The translations under genes and the position numbers were made by a program. A DNA stretch of 64,000 nt from Cyanobacteria bacterium FACHB-471 (GTDB lineage: Bacteria; Cyanobacteriota; Cyanobacteriia; Elainellales; Elainellaceae): the NCBI GenBank assembly GCA_014695345.1, contig JACJOC010000052.1, forward strand, positions 96,845 through 160,844, read 5' to 3'. This document shows positions 7,638-16,911 of the stretch, one piece after another (position 1 is the stretch's first letter; every line of letters starts with the position of its first letter). The notes under the pieces are model-generated. The model saw nothing but the letters and a program-made list of their open reading frames with translations, ran no database searches and was not told where the DNA came from.

Positions 7638-10541
7638 TCACTGAGATGCGCGACAACCAACTGGATACCAGGGGTTCTGAGCTGTAGTGAGGGGTGCAGT
7701 CGCAGTGAGAACGACTTCACCATTAGCATCCAGCATCCAGCCTTGAGCTTCTACAACTGGAGCATGGGTTTGAAGCATGATTTGATTTCTATTCTGCTCC
7801 TGTGTACTTTCTTCAGAGTTGCTAGAGCGATCGCCTTCAGCGAGATTTACCTCCTCAGCCGCACGAGTAACCAGGTCAACTTGAACGGCATCAGGGGCGA
7901 TCGCCTCATCTGAACTAGACGGTAGCCCACCGCGCCCTGTAACAATAAACTCACTCAGGGTTTGGCTGCCCCTCGCTGTACAGCCTTGAGCAATTTCAGC
8001 CGTGACTGGAGTGCCTTCTAGCTCTTCAAATTCGCGTTCCTCTGTATCGATGTCTAGAGTTCCATCAATTCCCAGAACTGAGCTTGCCGTGAAATCACTT
8101 TCACGGGTTCGTTGTTCCCGAAACTGGCGAAAGCCAAACACTCCAGCCGCTCTAGCGCGGGCAGCTCCACCATTTCCAGCATCAGCACTGGCTACAATGT
8201 CACTGTCTTCAGACAAAATAGCAAGCACAAACCCATTAGGAGTTTCAATCGTGACATTGCCACCATTCGCAAACGCACTTGCAGAAGCAGAAATCAGGCT
8301 GCGATTTCGCAGTAGCGTTAACTCCTCCACGTTGAGGTCAATGTTGCCACCGCTGCCTGAGCGCGTTTCAGTCCTAAGAGAACCTTGATCTTGCAGTGTA
8401 ATGGTTCTTGCAAACACAGTTAAATTTCCCGGATTACCTGTGCCGTTTTGCCCATTACTCACTGTAACGATGCCTTGATTTTGCACCCGCAAATTCTCTG
8501 TTTCTAGCCTGATTCCTCGTGCATCACCGCTCCCCAAGGTATCAAATGAGAGACGGCTACCGCGTCCGTCTACCACAATCGACTCACTTGCATCTACCTC
8601 TAAAATGCCGCCTCGTCCTGCTCCAGAAGTTAGGGCAGAAACGTTTGCTCCGTCTAATACCATCAACCGAGGGGTGTTGATTTCTAGCTCCCCTGCGTCC
8701 CCGGCAGTTGAGGTGTTGAAGTTTAACTGGCTTTGACTTCCGTCTGCATTTACTCCGCTCACCCGGATAAATCTGTCAGCAGTGACAAATAACTTACCAG
8801 CATCTCCCTCACTTAGCGTTGCAGCCGTAATAGTGGCACCCTCTAGAATAGACAGCGACCCTGTTTGAATGCGAATCACACCACCGCCGCCGCCCCCCTC
8901 TGCATTTGTCTCAGCCCGACTATAGATGCCGCTGAAGCGAAACTGAGAGTCAGCGCCAACCCCCTGCAAAACAATGTCGTCCGCAATCACAGTAACACTG
9001 CCAGCATCTCCTTCACCTAAAGTACTGGTGTTAACGCCTCCGCCATTGGTGAAGCGGATCGATCTCGCTTCTAGTCGAACGCGACCGCCATTGCCCTGTC
9101 CCCGAACAGCACTAAAAACAGCGCTCTCAGAGCGAAAGGGTTCACCAGGCGCTTCTGGGTCAAAAACAAGGTTTTCAGTCTGTCCGTCAAAGGGTTCACC
9201 AGGCGCTTCTGGGTCAAAAACAAGGTTTTCAGTCTGTCCGTCAAAATGAATGCGATCGCCTCTCACTCGAATGTTGCCCGCATCTCCAGTGCCATCGGTA
9301 GTAGTGCTAATAGCAGCACCATTGGTGAGTAAAACGCGATCGCTCACAGAAACAAGGATATCGCCACCTCGTCCTTCCGCCGCAGGATTAGCAGAGCTGC
9401 CAGGTCTGAGTCGGCTAACAATTCTAGTCAATCCCCCAGTTGGGCTGCTGCCGTCTAGATGTAGGTTATTTGCAGTGACAATGATATCGCCAGCCCGCCC
9501 CGTAGAGCCTTGCAGTATAGAGTTACCGATCGCACTCCCCTGATTCAGAAAAACGCGACCCGATGCATTCACAACAACATCCCCGGCTTGCTCTCCGACG
9601 AAACCAGCATTTTGACCAATGCCTCCCTGCAAGAAGCTGGTGTTGAGCAGATTGAAGTCACTTGCATAGATGGCGATAGCGCCTCCAGGTGCCTCTCTCA
9701 CGTCGATCGTACTTCCGTTGATTAGGGTGATGGGTGATCGCGCTAAATCATCTGGAAATCGTAGAAACAAGAAACCACTTTGAATGTCAAGTCCAACTCG
9801 ACCTGGCTCTGCAACGGTGGCGACATCTACTCGTCCTGCTGGCGCTTCCAGTAGCCCATTATTGAACAATACTCTACCGCTTGCAGTATCGCTTGGAAAC
9901 GGATTGCCACCTACAAGCAGAATGCTTTGATTAGTAGGCACAGTTAACTCACCATTTACCGTAATAGAGTTCAACGGCTGATTCGCGATTTGGTTGAATA
10001 AAAACGCAGTAGGTGTGACGTTGAGTAGTGATGAGGTCTCCGGCTGAGAAGCGCTAAATAGCCCTCGTCTGCCCAGCTCCATCGCATTAGCCGTTGTAGC
10101 GACGAATGAGCCATTGACGTCTAACCGAGCGTTTGGGCCAAAAATAATTCCATTAGGATTAATCAAGTACAAGTTAGCGCTACCTAAGTTGCCGGGTTCT
10201 CCTACGCCCAAAGTCCCCTCAATATCAGATGGATCAGATCCAGTCACTCGACTCAGGATGTTTCTAACTCCACTTAAGTTTTCAAAGTACAAAGAACGAT
10301 TTTCGGGAATATTGAACTCCTCAAAGCTATGAAAAACATTAGAACCTTGTCGAGTTCCTCCACGAACTTGATCGACTGTTGGAGTTAGCCTCTCAACGCG
10401 GGTTTCCAGGTCACGACCAGGAGCCGTGTCAGGCGTGAGATTAAGCTGGGCAAGGGCAGGAGTATGGATGCTGGCGATCGCCCCACTGATGCACCAACCT
10501 GCTAGCCTGGTCCAGTTCCAATGCTTTGTCTCAGTTATCAC
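7638..10541 (-). CDS. Two-partner-secretion exoprotein, filamentous haemagglutinin-like (TpsA), paralogue 2
   Basis: A 967-residue protein starting with GTG. The residues around the start (KHWNWTRLAGWC) match the paralogue downstream, which fixes both starts. A signal peptide ends near PALAQ, then comes a TPS domain with RQGSNVFHSFEEF and SANLYLINPNGIIFG, a long beta-helix, and a C-terminal FIVTGRGGLPSS module. Two cysteines remain in the mature chain, one near residue 850 and one five residues from the end. The gene holds a perfect 54-bp tandem duplication at 9135-9242, adding an 18-residue unit. It lies 153 bases upstream of the next exoprotein gene on the same strand, so an operon with that gene and the CHAT gene is possible. 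Confidence 0.92.
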   Translation of the reverse strand: MITETKHWNWTRLAGWCISGAIASIHTPALAQLNLTPDTAPGRDLETRVERLTPTVDQVRGGTRQGSNVFHSFEEFNIPENRSLYFENLSGVRNILSRVTGSDPSDIEGTLGVGEPGNLGSANLYLINPNGIIFGPNARLDVNGSFVATTANAMELGRRGLFSASQPETSSLLNVTPTAFLFNQIANQPLNSITVNGELTVPTNQSILLVGGNPFPSDTASGRVLFNNGLLEAPAGRVDVATVAEPGRVGLDIQSGFLFLRFPDDLARSPITLINGSTIDVREAPGGAIAIYASDFNLLNTSFLQGGIGQNAGFVGEQAGDVVVNASGRVFLNQGSAIGNSILQGSTGRAGDIIVTANNLHLDGSSPTGGLTRIVSRLRPGSSANPAAEGRGGDILVSVSDRVLLTNGAAISTTTDGTGDAGNIRVRGDRIHFDGQTENLVFDPEAPGEPFDGQTENLVFDPEAPGEPFRSESAVFSAVRGQGNGGRVRLEARSIRFTNGGGVNTSTLGEGDAGSVTVIADDIVLQGVGADSQFRFSGIYSRAETNAEGGGGGGVIRIQTGSLSILEGATITAATLSEGDAGKLFVTADRFIRVSGVNADGSQSQLNFNTSTAGDAGELEINTPRLMVLDGANVSALTSGAGRGGILEVDASESIVVDGRGSRLSFDTLGSGDARGIRLETENLRVQNQGIVTVSNGQNGTGNPGNLTVFARTITLQDQGSLRTETRSGSGGNIDLNVEELTLLRNRSLISASASAFANGGNVTIETPNGFVLAILSEDSDIVASADAGNGGAARARAAGVFGFRQFREQRTRESDFTASSVLGIDGTLDIDTEEREFEELEGTPVTAEIAQGCTARGSQTLSEFIVTGRGGLPSSSDEAIAPDAVQVDLVTRAAEEVNLAEGDRSSNSEESTQEQNRNQIMLQTHAPVVEAQGWMLDANGEVVLTATAPLTTAQNPWYPVGCRASQ
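9135..9242 (-). repeat. Perfect 54-bp in-frame tandem duplication
   Basis: Bases 9135-9188 and 9189-9242 are identical. Each copy encodes 18 residues (DGQTENLVFDPEAPGEP plus F) inside the beta-helix part of the exoprotein. The lack of any mismatch suggests a recent event. Confidence 0.97.
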
Positions 10542-10603
10542 AACCGTTGCCTTGCTAAGAACGTCAATTGATGACTCGACTGACTGCGTCGCGGTGACGT
10601 AAA

Positions 10604-10732
10604 CCTGAACTTAAGTTTGATATGACCTCAATACCCTGGACTAACCCGGTGAGCAATCTTTCTGTTACTGCAAATAAGAACTTTGAGTTGACGACAGATT
10701 TAAGTTAATCCCTTAACTTAGGATTATACAAA
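10604..10732 (+). promoter_or_regulatory. Shared promoter region, copy A (upstream of DsbA-like/GMC/cupin block)
   Basis: AACTTAAGTTTGAT at 10608-10621 is followed by CCCTGGACTAACC, GACAGATTT (10693-10701) and CTTAACTTAGG (10712). The same ordered boxes occur at 16706, 25560 (minus) and 41447 (minus). Distance from the first box to the ACAAATTTG-like box is 86 bases and to the CTAAATTAGG-like box 104 bases. TATACA just after the last box could be a -10 hexamer. It ends about 76 bases before the DsbA-like start. The region also separates this gene from the divergent exoprotein gene, so it might act on both. Confidence 0.75.
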
Positions 10733-10807
10733 CGCTTCTAGGTTTAGAGGAAAGAGATTTCACATTGCTTTTTGTACGATAAAAGCTCTTTTCTTCGCAG
10801 GTTTAGA

Positions 10808-11377
10808 ATGAGTCAAGACACCTCAATTGAACCATCCGACGACCACAACCCGTTAGCTATACCGCCTTCTGAGCGAGACTATCGGCAAGGACTGCCCAGC
10901 GCCAGGGTTGTGCTCGTCGAGTATGGAGATTATCAATGCCCTACCTGTGGAGAACTTCACGCCTTGATCAAGGCAGTTCAAACACAGCTTGATACGAACT
11001 TGGCTGAGGAGAACTATCTATGTTTTGTGTTCCGACAATTTCCTCAACCTCAGATCCATCCTCACGCCCAAAAGGCTGCAATGGCAGCGGCAGCAGCGGG
11101 AGCACAGGGAAAGTTTTGGCAGATGCATGACATGTTGTTCAATCATCAGCAAGCATTAGAAGATTGCTATCTAGTAGAGTATGCCAACCATCTCGAACTC
11201 GATATTCCTCAATTTTTGAGAGATATATCGAGACGAGTACACGCCGATCGCATCAGTCAAGATCTCGAAAGTGGATTACTCAGTGGAGTAACGGATGCTC
11301 CAGCACTATTTATCAATGGAACTCGATACACCAGCGGCTGGGACATGGAGCAGTTGATGGCAGCTATTCTCACCTAG
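10808..11377 (+). CDS. DsbA-family thioredoxin-fold protein
   Basis: A 189-residue protein. ATG 10808 is preferred over the TTG at 10772; AGG sits seven bases upstream of it. The N-terminal part has VEYGDYQCPTCGELH with a CxxC active site (CPTC), the signature of the DsbA/thioredoxin_4 family. It continues with FRQFPQPQIHPHAQKAA and ends with APALFINGTRYTSGWD, including the cis-proline strand region. No signal peptide is seen, so it should be cytoplasmic, unlike classical DsbA. Related domains are found alone or fused to NhaA antiporters. It is the first gene after shared promoter copy A, followed 114 bases later by the GMC oxidoreductase. Likely role: thiol-disulfide exchange or a glutathione-independent reductase; the substrate is unknown. 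Confidence 0.85.
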   Translation: MSQDTSIEPSDDHNPLAIPPSERDYRQGLPSARVVLVEYGDYQCPTCGELHALIKAVQTQLDTNLAEENYLCFVFRQFPQPQIHPHAQKAAMAAAAAGAQGKFWQMHDMLFNHQQALEDCYLVEYANHLELDIPQFLRDISRRVHADRISQDLESGLLSGVTDAPALFINGTRYTSGWDMEQLMAAILT

Positions 11378-11491
11378 CGTTGTCAAGACAAGCGCCTAGC
11401 ATAGAACGCAACTCTAAAAAAATTGCGGTTAACCGTGAATATGCCGCGCAATAACAAAAACGAACCCTTGCAGACAACTCAGGAGGCTGTC

Positions 11492-13069
11492 ATGACTCAC
11501 TATGACTACATTGTGATTGGTGCTGGTTCGGCAGGCTGCGTAGTCGTCAACCGTCTGACCGAAGACAGCGACACAACAGTGTTACTTCTCGAAGCAGGTA
11601 ACCCAGATACGAAACCAGAGCTTTTTATCCCGGCCGAATGCGTCAACCTGCTTGGCACTGAGGTGGACTGGGGCTATTTTACTGAACCCGAACCCTACCT
11701 GAACAACCGCAAAGTCTTTTCTTCCCGTGGCAAAGTTTTGGGTGGCAGCAGCTCGATTAATTTCATGTTTTACGTTCGGGGCAATCATCACGATTATGAC
11801 CACTGGCAGTCATTAGGAAATCCCGGTTGGAGTTACCAGGATGTCTTGCCCTATTTCAAGAAATCGGAGCACCAGCAGCGCGGGGCTTCTAAATTTCACG
11901 GGGTTGATGGAGAGTTGAGCGTCACCGATCCAATTTCCCCAAACGTCGTATCCCAACGCTTTATCGACGCAGCGGTGGCACTTGGCTATGACTACAATTC
12001 TGATTTCAACGGTACACAACAGGAAGGAGTGGGACTCTATCAATACACTATAAAGGATGGCAAGCGACACAGTACTGCGGCTGCTTTCCTTGTGCCCATT
12101 CTCCAGCGTCCCAATTTGACTGTAACCACTGGCGCATTGGTGACTCGATTGTTGTTTGAGGGAACTCGCGCCGTTGGGGTGGAATATCTGCACGAGGGAA
12201 TGCTGCACCAGGTCAGGGTCAACAGGGAGGTGATTTTAAGTGCGGGTACGTTCGATTCGCCCAAGCTGCTGATGCTTTCCGGGATTGGGGATACCGCACA
12301 GTTGCAAGCATTGGGAATTTCTGTTGTCGCTGATTTGCCAGGGGTTGGTCAAAACCTCCAAGACCATCTTCTCGTTCCTGTTTCATACCAGGCAACTCAG
12401 GATTTACATCCGGCAAGCACCAGTAGTATCGCGGAAGCTGGATTCTTTTTGCATAGTGAGGAGAATTGGGAGGCTAGACCAGATCTTCAGTTTTTCTTCG
12501 GTCCCAATCTGTTCGTACCACCTGGATATCCCCAGCCTGATTGGGCATTCACTGGCGCAGTTTCTTTGACCCGTCTTCAAAACATTGGCAGTATCGGCTT
12601 ACGATCATCTGATCCAAAAGACGCACCGATGTTTCGGATGAACTATCTGCAATGTGAAACCGATGCACAAAAGCTCGTTTTCGCAATTAAATTAATGCGT
12701 CAATTGCTTCATACCAGCTTCTTTGATGAGTTTCGCGGTGTAGAAATTGCTCCGGGTGCTGAAGTTCAAAGTGATGAAGCCCTCGAAGCTTACATCCGCA
12801 ACAATGGCAGCACGGTGTGGCATCCTGTTGGCACTTGCAAAATGGGCACTGACCCGATGGCAGTAGTAGATCCTGAACTACGGGTATATGGAGTTGAGGG
12901 GTTGCGAGTTGTCGATGCCTCCATCATGCCGACAATCACCTCAGGAAATACGAACGCACCCACCATCATGATCGGCGAGAAGGCAGCGGATTTCATTAAA
13001 GCGAGCCACACAGCGCAAACCAGCCCCCGTGGGTTGAACGTTCAAAGTCCAGAACGCTTGTCTGTCTAG
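11492..13069 (+). CDS. GMC-family FAD oxidoreductase (choline/alcohol dehydrogenase-like)
   Basis: A 525-residue protein. ATG 11492 is preceded by AGGAGG at a five-base spacing. The dinucleotide-binding GAGSAG lies at residues 10-15. It also has GKVLGGSSSINFMFYVRG, the second GMC signature SAGTFDSPKLLMLSG, and the C-terminal HPVGTCKMG with the catalytic His near residue 444 and an Asn-containing SGNTNAPT segment. The family oxidises alcohols with FAD. This member is closest in form to bacterial choline dehydrogenase-like proteins, but its substrate cannot be read from the sequence. No signal peptide is present. It lies in the unit led by the DsbA-like gene and followed by a cupin. Confidence 0.93.
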   Translation: MTHYDYIVIGAGSAGCVVVNRLTEDSDTTVLLLEAGNPDTKPELFIPAECVNLLGTEVDWGYFTEPEPYLNNRKVFSSRGKVLGGSSSINFMFYVRGNHHDYDHWQSLGNPGWSYQDVLPYFKKSEHQQRGASKFHGVDGELSVTDPISPNVVSQRFIDAAVALGYDYNSDFNGTQQEGVGLYQYTIKDGKRHSTAAAFLVPILQRPNLTVTTGALVTRLLFEGTRAVGVEYLHEGMLHQVRVNREVILSAGTFDSPKLLMLSGIGDTAQLQALGISVVADLPGVGQNLQDHLLVPVSYQATQDLHPASTSSIAEAGFFLHSEENWEARPDLQFFFGPNLFVPPGYPQPDWAFTGAVSLTRLQNIGSIGLRSSDPKDAPMFRMNYLQCETDAQKLVFAIKLMRQLLHTSFFDEFRGVEIAPGAEVQSDEALEAYIRNNGSTVWHPVGTCKMGTDPMAVVDPELRVYGVEGLRVVDASIMPTITSGNTNAPTIMIGEKAADFIKASHTAQTSPRGLNVQSPERLSV

Positions 13070-13220
13070 GAATTGACCATAGTTGAATGAGACCAGGATA
13101 GTTCAAAAAATTGCATTGCAGCTTCAACCGTCTTGTATAGATCCAAATTTCGTCCTCTTTGCTGTCGGTGCTACCGATCGTTATGCTTGCTCACTTAACC
13201 TGATTTTGAACAGGAGAATC

Positions 13221-13664
13221 ATGGCACAACCTCTCTGGTTTTTTGGTACTCATCTTACTATCGTTGCTGATCACACTACGACTGGAGGTAAATACGATCT
13301 GATTGAGGGCTACTTCCCACCTGGCACACAGCCTCCTCCTCATCGTCATACACGCTACTCTGAACAGCTCTATGTGCTAGAAGGAGAGTTTACGGTTTGG
13401 GCTGGTGAAGACAAGATTGTGCTGGGTCCTGGAGAAAATTACCTGATTTCTCCAGGCGTACCGCATGTGGTTGCTGTAGCCGGTGATAAACCAGCGCGGG
13501 GGTTGGTCGTTGCTGCGCCCAGTGCCTTTGCTCGACTGATCGCAGCAGTGGGGACAGTGGATGAGACAGAACCACCAGACATGGCGCTGTTTGGACGTAT
13601 CTCTGCTGAGATTGGAGACGAGTTGCTTGGTGCGCCTGGAGATCTTCCCCCTCAGATGAGTTAA
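13221..13664 (+). CDS. Cupin-domain protein
   Basis: A 147-residue protein. ATG 13221 follows CAGGAG by four bases; the longer open frame from 13083 lacks such a site. It is a single small cupin barrel. The first motif is seen in PPPHRHTRYSEQLYVLEGEF (two His and Glu as metal ligands), the second in SPGVPHVV. The family binds a metal and serves as dioxygenase, isomerase or ligand-binding protein. A second cupin of similar design begins the leftward block at 41124, also behind a shared promoter copy. Closing gene of the first enzyme block; specific function unknown. Confidence 0.85.
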   Translation: MAQPLWFFGTHLTIVADHTTTGGKYDLIEGYFPPGTQPPPHRHTRYSEQLYVLEGEFTVWAGEDKIVLGPGENYLISPGVPHVVAVAGDKPARGLVVAAPSAFARLIAAVGTVDETEPPDMALFGRISAEIGDELLGAPGDLPPQMS

Positions 13665-13849
13665 CACCGCTTCTGCATATCTGCTCCATAGACTGCTGTT
13701 AGTAACCCTAACTTAATTATCTTGTCTGGTCTGATGCTGTTGATTGTTCTATTGTGAGGTGAGCGATCGCTCCATAGGGAGAATTGCCTGGCATTGCACC
13801 TGGAATATTCCTCTCCTATCGATTGGAACTAGGGAACGAGGACAGCTAT

Positions 13850-16669
13850 ATGAACTGGTCGCACTTATACACATGGGTTGTGATGAGTAGTATCGTGAGC
13901 GCAGTGTTCTGTGCTTTACCAATTGCTGCTCAAGTTGTCCCCGATGACACGTTGCCAGCAGGAGAGCGATCGCAAGTCATAGGCGATGTTAATGCTCAGA
14001 TTGATGGCGGAGCCAGACGAGGGGGTAATCTGTTCCACAGCTTCCAATCGTTCTCAGTACCTACTGGAGGTTCCGCCTATTTCAACAACGCTGCTGACGT
14101 GCAAAACATCTTCAGTCGCGTCACAGGTCGCTCTGCCTCAAATATTGATGGCTTGATTCGGGCAAATGGTACGGCAAACCTGTTTTTACTCAATCCCAAT
14201 GGCATTCTCTTTGGTCCTAATGCCACTCTCAACATTGGAGGTTCGTTTGTTGCTAGTACAGCTAGCAGCATCCACTTTGCCAATGACCTAGAGTTTAGCG
14301 CGATCGATCCGTCTGCGCCTCCCTTGCTAACCATCAATACACCAATCGGTTTGCAGTTTGGCACCAATCCAGGTGCAATCCAGGTGCAGGGAGCGGAGTT
14401 AGCAGTTCCCACTGGAGAAACACTTGCTTTGGCTGGAGGAAATATTTCTATCAGAGGTGGAACCTCAGGTGCATCCGGAGAACCAAATTTGACGGCCCCA
14501 GGTGGACGAATTGAATTAGGCAGCGTTGCCAGAAATAATCAGGTCAGTCTAACAACAGTTAATACAGGTTATCAGTTGGGCTATGAGGGAGTTGGACAAT
14601 TTTTGGATGTGGTAATCGCCGACTCAGCCCGTATTAATGTAGCCGCAGACGGAGGGGGCGATATTGCTATTAACGCTCGCAACCTTGATATTTTAGCGGG
14701 TAGTCTCCTGGAAGCAGGGATTGCCAGTAATTTAGGTTCAGAGGATACACAAGCTGGGGATATTTCAATCAATGCGACAGGAGCGATCGCTCTCAGGCAG
14801 CTAAGTTGGATTAACAACGAGGTATTTCCCAACGCTACAGGGAGAAGTGGTGATATCAACATTCGAGCAAACTCTTTGGAAATTAGTGAGTTTGGTCAAA
14901 TCAGTAATAGCATTTTTGGGCGGGGACAGTCAGGAGATATAAACGTAAGCATCATAGACAACATCACTGTGACTGGAAGCGACACTCCTTCAGGCATCAC
15001 TGGAGTTAAGGCAGACTTAACTGGCATTGGTGCCAACGTTGCGCCCGGAGGAGTTGGAAATACTGGCGATATCAACATCGAGGCGGGTGGTCTGGTCTCC
15101 CTAACCAATGGAAGCCAAGGACGGACTTTGTTTGTCAGCGTCATTTTATTTGGTGCAGGTCAAGGGGGAGACATTAATCTACAAGCTCAATCGTTATTCC
15201 TAAGAGATGGAGCGTATTTTATTACCACGACCTCAGGAATAGGAGATGCAGGAAACATTTCAGTGGATGTAAGAGATTCCGTAGTAATCTCTGGTGTGAG
15301 TTCCCAAGGATTTTCTAGCGCCCTCAACTCTAATGCGTCAGCAGTAGGACAGGGTGAAGGGGGGGCGATCGAAGTACGAGCCAGGAATCTCTACATGCGA
15401 AATGGAGGTGTTGTAGCAGCGCGATCGCTCAATGCGTTTAACAGTGGCGATATCGTAGTTAACGTTGATAACTTAGAGTTGACAGGCGGTAGTCAGATCC
15501 TCACCACTGCTTTCCAATCTGGACTTGCTGGTAGCATTAGGGTTGATGCTGCCAACATTACTATTTCGGGATCTGATCCAACTTTCGCTGCGAGACTTGC
15601 CCAATTTGGTAGACCTGCGGTCGATCCCGCCAGTGCTGAAAGTGGAATCTTTGCCAACACCGATACCAATTCAATCAGCCAAGGAGGAAGCATCAGACTC
15701 AGGACTGAGGAGTTGATCATCCAAAATGGAGGTCGCATCACCGTCAATAGTCAAGGCTCAGGTGATGCAGGCAGTGTTGAGGTGATCGCTAATTCTATTC
15801 GTTTGGGCAATGGAGGAACTTTCAGTGCTGAAACAGCATCTGGTCGAGGCGGAAATATTACTCTACAAAATGTGGATGTATTAGTATTACGCAACGGCAG
15901 TATGATTTCCTCTACAGCAGGGACTGCTCAATCTGGGGGAGATGGCGGCAACATCACCTTTAACGGCAATTTCATCGTCTCGGCTCCCAATGAAAACAAT
16001 GACATCATTGCCAATGCTTTTGAAGGGTCAGGTGGACAAATTACGCTGTCTGCTCAGGGTATCTACGGATTTGCTGTCCAGACTCGTGAGGACCTGCAAC
16101 GCTTGCTCAACACCACTGACTCAGAAGAACTCACTCCGCGCAATCTGCTAACCAATGATATTACGGCTTTCTCCCAGGAAAACCCGACGATCGACGCAGG
16201 AACTGTTACAGTTCAAACTCCCGATCTTGATCCAACACAGGGACTAATCGAATTACCCACTGAACTCTCCGATCCAAGCCAACTGATAGCGACGGTCTGC
16301 CCAGCAGGTGAGGGGAGTTCGTTTGCCATCACAGGACGGGGAGGCTTACGTCCCTCACCAGAACAGCAGCTTGATGATAATGTCAGTTGGAGAGATCGAC
16401 GTAGGCTTGTTGTGCCACAACAAGTGGATAGTGGGAGTGGAGGGGAAGGAGATGCAGTGACACGAGGACAGGAGGAATCTGTCACGAACGCTCTCCGCGT
16501 CTCCGCGTCTCCTCTCCAGGCTCGTCCTTCCTCCCTCTCTCCCGCCTCAATTACTGAAGCAACTGGATGGCAAACTACTCCTACAGGGGAAGTGGTTCTG
16601 GTTGCCGATACCTCTAACCCAGTAGTGCAGAATTCATTGAATCAGGCGATCGCCTGCTATGAGAGATAA
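13850..16669 (+). CDS. Two-partner-secretion exoprotein, filamentous haemagglutinin-like (TpsA), paralogue 3
   Basis: A 939-residue protein. ATG 13850 has GAGGA seven bases upstream and begins a signal peptide ending near PIAAQ. The TPS domain shows RRGGNLFHSFQSFSVPTGG, TANLFLLNPNGILFG and NIGGSFVAST. The beta-helix runs to about residue 800. The C-terminal module has ITGRGGLRPSPEQQL and a variable linker containing RVSASP that appears to derive from a GC-rich repeat (16437-16518). Only two cysteines occur after the signal peptide, at about residues 817 and 936. It is most similar to the exoprotein at 29740; these two form one subgroup and the two leftward genes another. It splits the two rightward enzyme blocks. 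Confidence 0.92.
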   Translation: MNWSHLYTWVVMSSIVSAVFCALPIAAQVVPDDTLPAGERSQVIGDVNAQIDGGARRGGNLFHSFQSFSVPTGGSAYFNNAADVQNIFSRVTGRSASNIDGLIRANGTANLFLLNPNGILFGPNATLNIGGSFVASTASSIHFANDLEFSAIDPSAPPLLTINTPIGLQFGTNPGAIQVQGAELAVPTGETLALAGGNISIRGGTSGASGEPNLTAPGGRIELGSVARNNQVSLTTVNTGYQLGYEGVGQFLDVVIADSARINVAADGGGDIAINARNLDILAGSLLEAGIASNLGSEDTQAGDISINATGAIALRQLSWINNEVFPNATGRSGDINIRANSLEISEFGQISNSIFGRGQSGDINVSIIDNITVTGSDTPSGITGVKADLTGIGANVAPGGVGNTGDINIEAGGLVSLTNGSQGRTLFVSVILFGAGQGGDINLQAQSLFLRDGAYFITTTSGIGDAGNISVDVRDSVVISGVSSQGFSSALNSNASAVGQGEGGAIEVRARNLYMRNGGVVAARSLNAFNSGDIVVNVDNLELTGGSQILTTAFQSGLAGSIRVDAANITISGSDPTFAARLAQFGRPAVDPASAESGIFANTDTNSISQGGSIRLRTEELIIQNGGRITVNSQGSGDAGSVEVIANSIRLGNGGTFSAETASGRGGNITLQNVDVLVLRNGSMISSTAGTAQSGGDGGNITFNGNFIVSAPNENNDIIANAFEGSGGQITLSAQGIYGFAVQTREDLQRLLNTTDSEELTPRNLLTNDITAFSQENPTIDAGTVTVQTPDLDPTQGLIELPTELSDPSQLIATVCPAGEGSSFAITGRGGLRPSPEQQLDDNVSWRDRRRLVVPQQVDSGSGGEGDAVTRGQEESVTNALRVSASPLQARPSSLSPASITEATGWQTTPTGEVVLVADTSNPVVQNSLNQAIACYER
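16437..16518 (+). repeat. GC-rich repeat inside exoprotein gene (copy R1)
   Basis: The segment GAATCTGTC followed by CTCTCCGCGTCTCCGCGTCT closely matches 32047-32132 in the paralogue. CTCCGCGTC words also occur at 22081-22110 outside any intact gene. Read in the exoprotein frame it gives RVSASP within a variable linker. Confidence 0.6.
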
Positions 16670-16705
16670 CCTTGAGTGGCTGAAGAACTTAGGGCTTGAT
16701 GTCGA

Positions 16706-16832
16706 CCTGAACTTAAGTTTGATCTAAACCAGTACCCTGGATTAACCAACTATTGATCAATATGTTGCTTAAACTATGGACCTTAAATGGACTACAAATT
16801 TGATTGATTTCTCTAAATTAGGTCATACAAGG
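16706..16832 (+). promoter_or_regulatory. Shared promoter region, copy B (upstream of MOSC operon)
   Basis: Boxes in order: AACTTAAGTTTGAT (16710-16723), TATTGATCAATATGTT (16751-16766), ACTACAAATTTG (16791-16802) and CTAAATTAGG (16813-16822). TTGATT and CATACA about 18 bases apart near the end could be -35 and -10. It is nearly the same as the reverse complement of 41311-41447. It begins 37 bases after the exoprotein stop and ends about 80 bases before the MOSC start. Confidence 0.8.
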
Positions 16833-16911
16833 ATTGCAGAGCTGAAGTACAGAAGATGTACTGCTGTAGAAGGCTACCACTTCTTCAGAGCCAAAAATTA
16901 CGGAGCCAAAG

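Noticed and set aside
4470..10332. Open frames on the plus strand opposite the two leftward exoprotein genes
   Set aside because: They mirror the biased codons of the repetitive exoprotein genes, have no ribosome binding sites and no family features.
10604..10732. Shared promoter copies explained as a mobile repeat
   Set aside because: Not fully excluded, but the copies differ greatly between boxes, have no sharp ends or inverted termini, and each lies in the right direction before a gene. Regulation is the better explanation.
11582..13011. Several minus-strand frames inside the GMC oxidoreductase gene
   Set aside because: All are antisense to a gene with clear family motifs along its length.
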